Below are positions 15,069 to 21,843 of a stretch of DNA of 28,194 nt, in pieces (the stretch's first letter is position 1; the number at the start of each line of letters is the position of its first letter). The DNA is from Aphodovivens avicola. Lineage in GTDB: Bacteria; Actinomycetota; Coriobacteriia; Coriobacteriales; Eggerthellaceae. Location of the stretch: NCBI GenBank assembly GCA_018712515.1, contig DVGW01000046.1:1-28194 (forward strand), given 5' to 3'. A program made the position numbers and the translations under genes. The notes under the pieces are model-generated. The model was not told where the DNA came from and did no database searches. It saw nothing but the letters and a program-made list of their open reading frames with translations.

Positions 15069-17036
15069 CTAGCGGCCTTTGCGGATGCCGCCTTTGTGGC
15101 CGTTCGCCTTGCGCGCCAGGCCGCGGTTCTTGCGGTTGGGCGATGCCTTGCGCTGGTCGCGCAGGCGGTTCTTCTCCCCGGCGACACCGCGTTTGGCGCG
15201 CTTCTCGCCCTCCCCCGCCGGGCGCTCGCCCTTCTTCTCGGGGCGGATGAGGCACTTCTCCCCATAGCCGATGAGGTCGGTGCGGCGCGCTCGGCGCAGC
15301 GCCTCGCGCACGAGGTCGCGGTTGGCGGGGTTGCGGTATTGGATGAGCGCGCGCTGCAGCGCCTTCTCGTGCGCGCTGCGGGGCACGTAGACCTTCTTCA
15401 TCGTGCGCGGATCGACGCCGGTGGCGTACATCGCCGTCGCCAGGCTTCCGGGCGTGGGGTAGAAATCCTGCACCTGCTCGGGGTTGAAGCCCATGTCGCG
15501 CACGTACTCCGCCAGCTTCACCGCGTCGCGCATCGTCGATCCGGGATGCGACGACATCAGGTACGGCACGAGGTACTGCTCGAGCCCCGCGCGGTCGGTG
15601 GCGCGCTGGAACGCCTCGCGGAAGCGGTCGTACACCGCATGGGGCGGCTTGCCCATCACGCGCAGCACGTCGTCGGACACGTGCTCGGGCGCCACGCGCA
15701 GCTGGCCGCTCACGTGGTGCGCCGCCAGCTCGTCGAGGAACTCCGCGCCATGCGCCGCGTCGGCCATCACGTAGTCGAAGCGAACGCCGCTGCGCACGAA
15801 TACCTTCTTCACGCCGGGCAGCGCGCGCAGCTTGCGCAGCAGCTCCAGGTAGTCGGCGTGGTCGGCTTCGAGCTGGGCGCACGGCTCCGGCGACAGGCAG
15901 CGCTTGCCGGGGCAGGCGCCGCGCTTGAGCTGCGCCTTGCAGGCTGGCGCGCGGAAATCCGCCGTCGGACCGCCCACGTCGGTGATGTAGCCCTTGAACG
16001 CGGGGTCGCGCACCATCGCCTCCGCTTCGCGCAGAAGCGACTCGTGGCTTCGCGCCTGCACGATGCGCCCCTGATGGAACGTCAGCGCGCAGAAAGCGCA
16101 CTCGCCGAAGCACCCGCGGTTGCTCGTCAGGCTGAAGCGCACCTCCGCAAGCGCCGGGACGCCGCCCGCCCTGTCGTAGGAGGGATGCGCCTCCCGCGCG
16201 TACGGCAACGCGTAGACGGCGTCCATCTCCTCGGTGGAAAGCGGCGCGGCGGGCGGGTTCTGCACGACGTACTCGTGATCGGAATACGGCTCGACCAGGC
16301 GCCTGCCCGTGAACGGGTCGCTGTTGCGGTACTGCACGGCGAAGCTGCGCGCGTACGCCAGCCGATCCGCCTGCAGCTCGGAAAACGCCGGCAGCTCGAC
16401 CGCGTCGTAGACGTGCTTGAGCGACGAGGCGCGGTACACCGTGCCGTCGACGAAGGTGATGTCGCGGATCGAGAGCCCCGCCGCCAGCGCGTCGGCGACC
16501 TCGACGACAGGATGCTCGCCCATGCCGTAGATGAGCAGGTCCGCCCCCGCGTCGAGCAGAAGCGAGCGCTTCATCTTGTCGGACCAGTAGTCGTAGTGCG
16601 CCAGGCGCCGCAGGCTCGCCTCGATGCCGCCCACGATGATGGGCGTTTCCTTGAAGGTGCGGCGGATGAGGTTGGAGTACACGACCGTCGCGTGGTTGGG
16701 GCGCAGGCCCGCCTGGCCTCCGGGGGAATACGCGTCGCTGCGGCGCTTCTTCTTGGCGACGGTGTAGTGGTTGACCATCGAGTCCATGTTGCCCGACGAC
16801 ACGAGGAACCCCAGGCGCGGCTCGCCGAGCACGGCGACGGAGGCGGGATCGTTCCAGTCGGGCTGCGCGATCACACCCACCTTGTAGCCGCGCGCCTCGA
16901 GCAGGCGCGTGATGATTGCCATCCCGAACGAGGGATGGTCGACGTACGCGTCGCCCGACACGTACACGAAATCGCAACGGTCCCATCCGCGCCGCTCCAT
17001 GTCGGCTCGGCTGATGGGAAGGAATCGGTCTGGCAT
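15069..17036 (-). CDS. YgiQ family radical SAM protein
   Basis: The 655-residue protein belongs to the YgiQ/UPF0313 radical SAM family, whose substrate is unknown. An N-terminal domain (about 1-290) is followed by the SAM-binding cluster motif C309-x3-C313-x2-C316 in GCFGECAFC. The SPEPCAQLEADH region and a C-terminal part with QDFYPTPGSLATAMY and LIGYGEKCLI complete the family pattern. The last ~60 residues are highly basic. The start MPDRFLPIS is chosen because AAGGAG lies 6 nt before its ATG; a TTG 19 codons upstream lacks a ribosome site. It is the last of the five genes between rplW and rplB. Confidence 0.9.
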   Translation of the reverse strand: MPDRFLPISRADMERRGWDRCDFVYVSGDAYVDHPSFGMAIITRLLEARGYKVGVIAQPDWNDPASVAVLGEPRLGFLVSSGNMDSMVNHYTVAKKKRRSDAYSPGGQAGLRPNHATVVYSNLIRRTFKETPIIVGGIEASLRRLAHYDYWSDKMKRSLLLDAGADLLIYGMGEHPVVEVADALAAGLSIRDITFVDGTVYRASSLKHVYDAVELPAFSELQADRLAYARSFAVQYRNSDPFTGRRLVEPYSDHEYVVQNPPAAPLSTEEMDAVYALPYAREAHPSYDRAGGVPALAEVRFSLTSNRGCFGECAFCALTFHQGRIVQARSHESLLREAEAMVRDPAFKGYITDVGGPTADFRAPACKAQLKRGACPGKRCLSPEPCAQLEADHADYLELLRKLRALPGVKKVFVRSGVRFDYVMADAAHGAEFLDELAAHHVSGQLRVAPEHVSDDVLRVMGKPPHAVYDRFREAFQRATDRAGLEQYLVPYLMSSHPGSTMRDAVKLAEYVRDMGFNPEQVQDFYPTPGSLATAMYATGVDPRTMKKVYVPRSAHEKALQRALIQYRNPANRDLVREALRRARRTDLIGYGEKCLIRPEKKGERPAGEGEKRAKRGVAGEKNRLRDQRKASPNRKNRGLARKANGHKGGIRKGR

Positions 17037-17124
17037 GCGGGTCTCCTTGGACGGACGCGCCTTTCGGCTGGGCGCGGTTGTTGATAGGGGCAACTATGCA
17101 CCGAAGCGCGAAACAAGGCGACCC

Positions 17125-17300
17125 GCTCCACAAAATGCGCGTTTTGCATCGATGGGGCGTTCGGTCGAGCTTCCACGGAAGGGGTTCGACGGCGCTTCCC
17201 GCCCCGTTCGGCGGCATATGCCCAGGTGGACGATGATCGCCCGTTTCCGCACAGCGCCGCTTCTGTGCTCGATCTACGCAAAATGCGTCATTTTTGGAGC
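17125..17300. repeat. Inverted pair of AT-rich motifs in the ygiQ upstream spacer
   Basis: The 301-nt spacer 17037-17337 holds no gene. At 17125-17155 the plus strand has GCTCCACAAAATGCGCG followed by TTTTGCATCGATGG. At 17267-17300 the minus strand has the closely similar GCTCCAAAAATGACGCA followed by TTTTGCGTAGATCGAGC. The two are thus imperfect inverted repeats about 110 bp apart, and each has its own internal dyad (CAAAA..TTTTG). They could be ends of a small non-autonomous element or paired regulator sites. No target-site duplication was identified. Confidence 0.55.
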
Positions 17301-17337
17301 AGAGGGGCCGAAATCCTGCGCGAGCGCGCCTGAACGT

Positions 17338-18270
17338 TCAGCGTGAGAACGCCGACCCGCTCGGCGCGACAACGCGGAGTGCGGCGGGTTCGATCGAGAC
17401 GGCGTACTCGACGGCGTCGAGCGGCTCGCCGTCGATCTGGGCGGGAGGCGCGAAGCCGAACCGCAGGCGGATCTCCCGCGCGCGCAGCGACTCGATCTCG
17501 CGGAAGCGCCGATGGCGGCCGCCTTTGGCGCACAGGAACACGAACCCGGCTTTGAGCGCGCTCACCGGCGCATGCGCGACGCACACGTCGAGCATGCCGT
17601 CGTCGAAACGCGCGTCGGGGCAGATGCGGAACCCGCCGCCGTACGTGGGGCCCACCTGCACCGCGCACAGCACGACCCGCTGGCAGCGCCCCACCCCGTC
17701 GAACCACGCCTTCATCTCGTGGTAGGCGAGATGGTTGCGTAGCTGGTCGAAGCCGCTTTGCATGTATAGCGTCACGCCCGCGGCGCCGGTGCGTTTGCGA
17801 CGCTCGATGGTGTCCAGCGCGATGGCGGCGTCAAGCCCGAACGAGAGCGTCTCGATGAAATGCCGCCCGTTGCACACGCCAAGATCGGCCCACCGGCGCG
17901 GCGCCGAGACGAGCTGGCGCGCCGCCTCCTCGAGCGAGCGCGACATCCCCAGCGAGAGCGCGTAGTCGTTGCCCGACCCCGCGGGCACCACGCCCATCGC
18001 CGGACGCCCCTCGCGCGGGATCCGCATGAGCCCGTTGGCGACCTCGTGGGCCGCCCCGTCCCCGCCGACGACCACGACCAGGTCGAACCCTCCCGCCGCC
18101 GCGGCGAGCTCCTCGGCATGGCCCCGTCGCTGGGTCATCAGCACCGTGAGCTCCGCGTCCGCGCGTTCGTGCAGCAGCGCCTCGACGCGCGCCGCATCGA
18201 CGATCCCCTCGCCGTGGCGCGAGGCGGGATTGGCGATGAGCAGGATCTTTTCGGGGGACGCGCCGTCCAT
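17338..18270 (-). CDS. Diacylglycerol kinase family (DagK/YegS-type) lipid kinase
   Basis: The 310-residue protein has the diacylglycerol/sphingosine kinase catalytic fold. LIANPASRHGEG near 11-22, the nucleotide loop VVVGGDGAAHEVANGL at 66-81 and VPAGSGNDYALSLG at 95-108 are the family motifs. The C-terminal beta domain has GPTYGGGFRICPDARFDDG and DGEPLD. It would phosphorylate diacylglycerol or another lipid alcohol at the membrane, in phospholipid turnover. Whether it is true DagK or a YegS/BmrU relative cannot be told. The ATG is 8 nt after the flavodiiron gene stop, with GGGGAG in the end of that gene, so they are coupled; a longer frame upstream overlaps that gene and is not used. Confidence 0.88.
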   Translation of the reverse strand: MDGASPEKILLIANPASRHGEGIVDAARVEALLHERADAELTVLMTQRRGHAEELAAAAGGFDLVVVVGGDGAAHEVANGLMRIPREGRPAMGVVPAGSGNDYALSLGMSRSLEEAARQLVSAPRRWADLGVCNGRHFIETLSFGLDAAIALDTIERRKRTGAAGVTLYMQSGFDQLRNHLAYHEMKAWFDGVGRCQRVVLCAVQVGPTYGGGFRICPDARFDDGMLDVCVAHAPVSALKAGFVFLCAKGGRHRRFREIESLRAREIRLRFGFAPPAQIDGEPLDAVEYAVSIEPAALRVVAPSGSAFSR

Positions 18271-18278
18271 CGGAGCCG

Positions 18279-19463
18279 CTATCTCCCCACCGCGCGCACG
18301 ATGGCGTCCTGCAGCTGCCCGAGGCGCTCCTCGTCCTCGACCCACTGGTGGGACAGCGTGCCGAGCGGCATCTCGAACCCGCAGGCCTCGAGCTGCGCGG
18401 CCACCTCGTCGGGGCCGTTGGTCCCCCAGCCGTACGAGCCGAACGGGATGCCGACGCGCCCCGCCCAGCCGCCCTTGGGCGACAGGCCCTTCAGGTAGCA
18501 CAGGAACGCCGCGACCGTGGGCATCATGCCGTTGTTGAGCGTGGGCGAGCCCACCGCGACGTACTTGGCGGACAGCATCTCGGTCATGATGTCGGAGATG
18601 TGGTTGGCCTTGAGGTCGAACAGGCGCGCCGGGACGCCGCACTCGACGAACGCCTCGACGATCTCGCGAGCCATCGTCTCGGTGGTGTGCCACATCGAGT
18701 CGTACACCACGATGGCGTAGTCCTCGGGCTCAAGCGAGCTCCAGCACGCATAGGTCTCGAGGATCTCGGCCACGTGGCTGCGCCAGATGACGCCGTGGCT
18801 CGGCGCGATCATGTCGATATCGAGCCCGCCGAGCGCGTCGAGGGCGCGCACGACGTGGCGCGAGTAGGGCATCACGATGTTGGCGTAGTACTTCTTGGCC
18901 TGAGCGAGCACCTCGGGCAGGCCCACCTCGTCGTCGAAGCGCTTCGACGAGGCGAAATGTTGGCCGAACGCGTCGTTGGAGAACAGGATGCGGTCCTCGG
19001 GGCAGTAGGTGACCATGTTGTCGGGCCAATGCACCATCACCGTCTGGGTGAACTGCAGCGTGCGGCGGCCGATGCAGAGGTTGTCGCCGGTCTTGACCGG
19101 CACGTAGCCCAGATCGCCGTAATGGGCGGTGAGGCCCTTCGCGCCGTGCGGGGCGCTGCAGTAGATCTTCGCGTCGGGCGCCAGCGCATGGATGGCCGGC
19201 AGCGCGCCGGAGTGGTCCTGCTCCACATGGTTGGCGACGATGTACTCGATCTTGGACGGGTCGATGATCTCGCTCACGCGCTCGATCAGCTCGTCGGCAA
19301 AACCGGGTTTGCACGTGTCGATGAGCGTGGGGTGCTCGTCCATGATGAGGTAGGCGTTGTACGTCGAGCCCCGGTCGGTGGTGTACCCGTGGAAATTGCG
19401 CTCGTTCCAATCGATGCCGCCCACCCAGTAGATGCCCGGCTTCACCTCGACCGCATGCAGCAT
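18279..19463 (-). CDS. Flavodiiron protein (FprA family), oxygen/NO reductase
   Basis: The 394-residue cytoplasmic enzyme reduces O2 to water and/or NO to N2O, protecting anaerobes. The metallo-beta-lactamase-like domain (1-245) has all diiron ligands in place: H79-x-E81-x-D83-H84, H145 (HWPD), D164 (FSND) and H223 (PSHG). The flavodoxin domain (about 250-394) has YDSMWHTTETMA and the FMN loops GSPTLNNGMMP and FGSYGWG. There is no rubredoxin extension, so an external electron donor is needed. The ATG has AAGGAGG 5 nt upstream. It has its own candidate promoter and is coupled to the lipid kinase gene. Confidence 0.94.
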   Translation of the reverse strand: MLHAVEVKPGIYWVGGIDWNERNFHGYTTDRGSTYNAYLIMDEHPTLIDTCKPGFADELIERVSEIIDPSKIEYIVANHVEQDHSGALPAIHALAPDAKIYCSAPHGAKGLTAHYGDLGYVPVKTGDNLCIGRRTLQFTQTVMVHWPDNMVTYCPEDRILFSNDAFGQHFASSKRFDDEVGLPEVLAQAKKYYANIVMPYSRHVVRALDALGGLDIDMIAPSHGVIWRSHVAEILETYACWSSLEPEDYAIVVYDSMWHTTETMAREIVEAFVECGVPARLFDLKANHISDIMTEMLSAKYVAVGSPTLNNGMMPTVAAFLCYLKGLSPKGGWAGRVGIPFGSYGWGTNGPDEVAAQLEACGFEMPLGTLSHQWVEDEERLGQLQDAIVRAVGR

Positions 19464-19527
19464 GTCCGCCTCCTTCTTCGATGCCGCGCGCCCGTCCCGG
19501 GCAAAGCGCGGTTGCCTTCCGCGCAAG

Positions 19528-19558
19528 AGTATAGCGAAAAGAGCCGGCGCCCATCCAA
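19528..19558 (-). promoter_or_regulatory. Candidate promoter for the flavodiiron gene
   Basis: Minus strand: TTGGAT (19553-19558), 19 nt, TATACT (19528-19533). The -10 is good; the spacer is long. GGCGCC sequences flank the -35 on both sides (about 19546-19566) and might be an operator. The remaining spacer (19559-19778) holds no credible gene. Confidence 0.45.
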
Positions 19559-19778
19559 ACGGCGCCCTTCCGGCACGATAAGCCCATGCCGGTTCGCACG
19601 GATGACGGAGCCCGGCGGCCCAGGAACGGCTAAGCGGCGGCGGAGCCCGGCGGCCCAGGCGTTGCGCCCGTCACGACTTTTGCGGGTTTCTGGACAAAAA
19701 CCGCCTCGGATCGCGGCTCGTTTGGGAAGAAGTGCTCGAAAGGCCGTCTTGGCCAAGGAAAAACGGGGAAAACTAAGC

Positions 19779-19821
19779 AAAACGGCGGTTTCTGGACAAA
19801 CGGATCGTCCAGAAACCGCCG
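19779..19821 (-). terminator. Rho-independent terminator downstream of the trigger factor gene
   Basis: A perfect 15-bp stem (CGGCGGTTTCTGGAC at 19783-19797, complement at 19807-19821) has a 9-nt loop. On the minus strand four Ts follow (19779-19782), and a second T-run lies ten nt further. A partial second copy of the stem sequence, GTTTCTGGACAAA, occurs near 19687-19699. Confidence 0.85.
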
Positions 19822-19956
19822 CAAGTTGGAGAGGATGGCTGCGATCGGGCCGACTCGCAAGCGCAGCTTCGGTCGCAGGCTTGAGCGTGGCGCGCTATCT
19901 TGGGCGCATCCCCATGCGCACCCCCTGCGTTCGGCGTCGGCTGCGATCCTGGCCGC

Positions 19957-20113
19957 CTACGCCTCGGGCGCAGGTGCGGGCACGGCCTCGGGTGCGGGCG
20001 CGGCCTCGAGTGCGGGCGCGGCCTCGCCGTCTACGCCTCGGGTGCGGCCTCGGGCGCGAGCGCTGCCTCGCCGCCTATGCCTCGGGTGCGGGAGCGGCCT
20101 CGCCGGCCGGCTC
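19957..20113 (-). repeat. Tandem copies of the trigger factor gene 3' end
   Basis: On the minus strand the last codons of the gene (GEAAPAPEA-TAG) are followed by two further copies of the same coding pattern, GGCGAGGC(A/C)GC..CCCGAGGC, each ending GAGGCGTAG. The TAG codons are at 20075-20077, 20031-20033 and 19957-19959. Spacings are 44 and 74 nt, so the copies are in different frames. The last copy has internal GAGGCCGCGCCCGCAC duplications. The copies lie beyond the real stop and look like replication slippage products. Confidence 0.75.
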
Positions 20114-21406
20114 GGACTCCTTGATGATGGCGTGCTCGACCAGCCACTTGTTGGCGCGCAGGCGCTCGGCTGCCTCGCGCAGCACGAAACCGCGGCCGCT
20201 GTCCTCCAGCTGGCTGCGCATCAGCTTGGGATCGGTCTGGCCACCGCCCATCTCGATACACGCCTCGGTGAGGTCGTCGTCGGTGATGACAAGTCCCTCA
20301 TGACGGAACACAGCGTCGAGCGCATAGCCCTGCACCAGCATCTCGCGGGTGTGCAGCATCATCATCATGTTGAACTGCTGCTCGCCGCCCTGCTGCTCCA
20401 GGAAGTCCTCGAACTTCATGCCCTGGCGCGCGACGTCGGCGCGCAGGTTGGTCATCAGACTGCGGGTCATCGCCTCGTAGACCTCGTCGGCGATGCTGCC
20501 CTGGAAGCGCGACGCCACCTCGGCAGCGGCCATCTGGCGCTTCATGTCCTCATGCTGCTTCTCGTGCTGCTTGGTCAGGCCGTCCTCGATGGTCTTGCGC
20601 ATGTCGGCGTAATCCTTGTAGAACGGCATGAACTTCTTCACCCATTCATCGTTGATCTCAGGCACGACCGTCTTTTGGATCTCCAGAACAGTGACGGTGG
20701 TCGTAAACTCGCCCTTGATCTCTTTGCCTTCGGCGTCGATATCGGGCGCTTCGAAGGAGAACGTCTTGGTCTCCCCCACATCCATGCCGACGACGTTCTC
20801 GTCGAAGCCGTCGGGCATGTAGCCCTGGCCGGTGACGTAGGTGCGTCCCTCGGTTGCAAGCGGGCCCACCTCCTCGCCGTTGGCGCGGAACGCCTTCATC
20901 GCGATTTTGCAGGCATCGCCCTTGCGCACCGGGTGCGGATCATCGGGCACGTATTCGGTGTAGCCGTTGGCCATTTGAGCGATCTGCGCATCGACCTCCG
21001 CCGGGTCGATGACAAGCGGCGGGACGGTGATCGTGACCGGGTCGTAGGAGGTCAGCTCGTAGTCGGGTTTGGGGGTGACCGTCACTTCGAACTGGAAAGT
21101 CTGGCCACGCTTCAGGCGCGACTTGGGATCGACCTTGGGCGGGAAAGCCGGGATGATGCCCGTCTTGTTGACGGCGAAGGGCATGAGCGCTTCCTGCGCC
21201 TGGGCCGTCACGACGGAGTCGAGATCGCGGATGCCCATGCGCTCCTCGGCGACCTGGGCGACCGTCTTGCCCTGCTCGGGACGCAGGTTCATCTGCTGGG
21301 CGAACGCCAGATGCGCGGAGTTGAGCGCCTTGGCGACCTCTTCGGTGGACGCGACGGCGTGGACGATCACTTTGCCGCCGTCGGTTTTCTTCTGGGTGAT
21401 CTTCAT
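20075..21406 (-). CDS. Trigger factor family protein, atypical ribosome-binding domain
   Basis: The 443-residue protein has trigger factor architecture: an N-terminal domain (1-~145), an FKBP-like peptidyl-prolyl isomerase domain (about 155-245, RKGDACKIAMKAF, YVTGQGYMPDGFDENVVGM, VGETKTFSF) and a helical C-terminal chaperone domain (about 246-425). The ribosome-docking signature GFRxGK expected near residue 43 is not intact: the aligned stretch is MNLRPEQGKTVAQVAEERMG. It may therefore be a diverged paralogue rather than the main trigger factor, and the symbol tig is withheld. It ends in an Ala/Pro/Glu tail (AGEAAPAPEA). GGGAGGTT supports the ATG. It stands alone between REP-like palindromes and a terminator. 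Confidence 0.85.
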   Translation of the reverse strand: MKITQKKTDGGKVIVHAVASTEEVAKALNSAHLAFAQQMNLRPEQGKTVAQVAEERMGIRDLDSVVTAQAQEALMPFAVNKTGIIPAFPPKVDPKSRLKRGQTFQFEVTVTPKPDYELTSYDPVTITVPPLVIDPAEVDAQIAQMANGYTEYVPDDPHPVRKGDACKIAMKAFRANGEEVGPLATEGRTYVTGQGYMPDGFDENVVGMDVGETKTFSFEAPDIDAEGKEIKGEFTTTVTVLEIQKTVVPEINDEWVKKFMPFYKDYADMRKTIEDGLTKQHEKQHEDMKRQMAAAEVASRFQGSIADEVYEAMTRSLMTNLRADVARQGMKFEDFLEQQGGEQQFNMMMMLHTREMLVQGYALDAVFRHEGLVITDDDLTEACIEMGGGQTDPKLMRSQLEDSGRGFVLREAAERLRANKWLVEHAIIKESEPAGEAAPAPEA

Positions 21407-21444
21407 CTAGCAACCTCCCCCGTTGTTCGAATGCATTGTGTGCC

Positions 21445-21450
21445 ATTGTA
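21445..21450 (-). promoter_or_regulatory. Candidate -10 box for the trigger factor gene
   Basis: TACAAT on the minus strand lies 38 nt before the ATG. No clear -35 is seen at 16-18 nt, so the call is weak. Confidence 0.35.
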
Positions 21451-21528
21451 GCGCACCCCATCGGCGCGGACACCACAACAAACAGCTGAGACCGCACATT
21501 CATACTGGTGACATCAGGCGTCGCCGAC

Positions 21529-21547
21529 GTAATACCGGAAGTATTAC
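21529..21547. promoter_or_regulatory. Perfect dyad GTAATAC-N5-GTATTAC
   Basis: GTAATAC (21529-21535) and GTATTAC (21541-21547) form a perfect 7-bp inverted repeat with a 5-nt spacer. It lies about 80 bp upstream of the candidate trigger factor -10 box. Its form suits a dimeric regulator operator; a small hairpin is the alternative. It is AT-rich against a GC-rich background. Confidence 0.45.
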
Positions 21548-21579
21548 AGCGGGCGTAACGAGCCGCGCTGCGACAAAGC

Positions 21580-21841
21580 GTGACAGGGGACGGTCCCCCT
21601 GTCACGTTTGGATAATGCGACAGGGGGACCGTCCCCTGTCACGTCTGGATAAAGGCCGGCAGGGAGGGCGATCCCTGCCGCGTTTGGATAGTGGCGAGCG
21701 TCATGGACCGGCGAGGGTGCGGCGAGAGGGGCAGCCCTTCCGCCCTATTGTTCAAACGTGACAGGAGGAACGTCCCCTGTCACCAAATGCCTGCCACGCG
21801 GCATATTATTCAAAGGTGACAGAAGGAACGTCCCCTGTCAC
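21580..21841. repeat. Cluster of five REP-like palindromes
   Basis: Five 22-26-bp palindromes have the core GTGACAGGGGACG..C.CCTGTCAC: 21580-21605, 21617-21642, 21658-21679 (diverged), 21758-21783 and 21816-21841. Copies 1-3 are followed on the plus strand by GTYTGGATAR. Copies 4 and 5 have the matching tail (TTTGAAYAAT) on the minus strand, so the set is three direct and two inverted copies. This resembles REP elements and BIME clusters mobilised by Y1 (HUH) transposases. No such transposase gene is in the window. Copy 5 ends 2 nt before the permease stop codon. Confidence 0.88.
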
Positions 21842-21843
21842 GC

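Noticed and set aside
14235..15265. Minus-strand frames crossing the rplB leader
   Set aside because: They run through the promoter and GC-rich spacer and overlap rplB and ygiQ in other frames; no homology is visible.
14811..17084. 757-codon plus-strand frame over ygiQ
   Set aside because: Antisense to a clear radical SAM gene with composition typical of a shadow frame; its first part is the GC-rich spacer.
17338..18693. 451-codon version of the lipid kinase
   Set aside because: The extra 141 codons overlap the flavodiiron gene; the ATG at 18270 matches the conserved start of the family.
19630..19860. 76-codon minus-strand frame with two FVQKP peptides
   Set aside because: It spans the trigger factor terminator, and the repeated peptide comes from the repeated GTCCAGAAACC DNA. 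No ribosome site is evident.
18348..21451. Long plus-strand frames over the flavodiiron and trigger factor genes
   Set aside because: Same reason: they lie opposite recognisable genes and show no domain of their own.
21580..21841. CRISPR array
   Set aside because: Units are palindromic, inverted relative to each other, irregularly spaced and without uniform spacers; REP-like elements explain them better.
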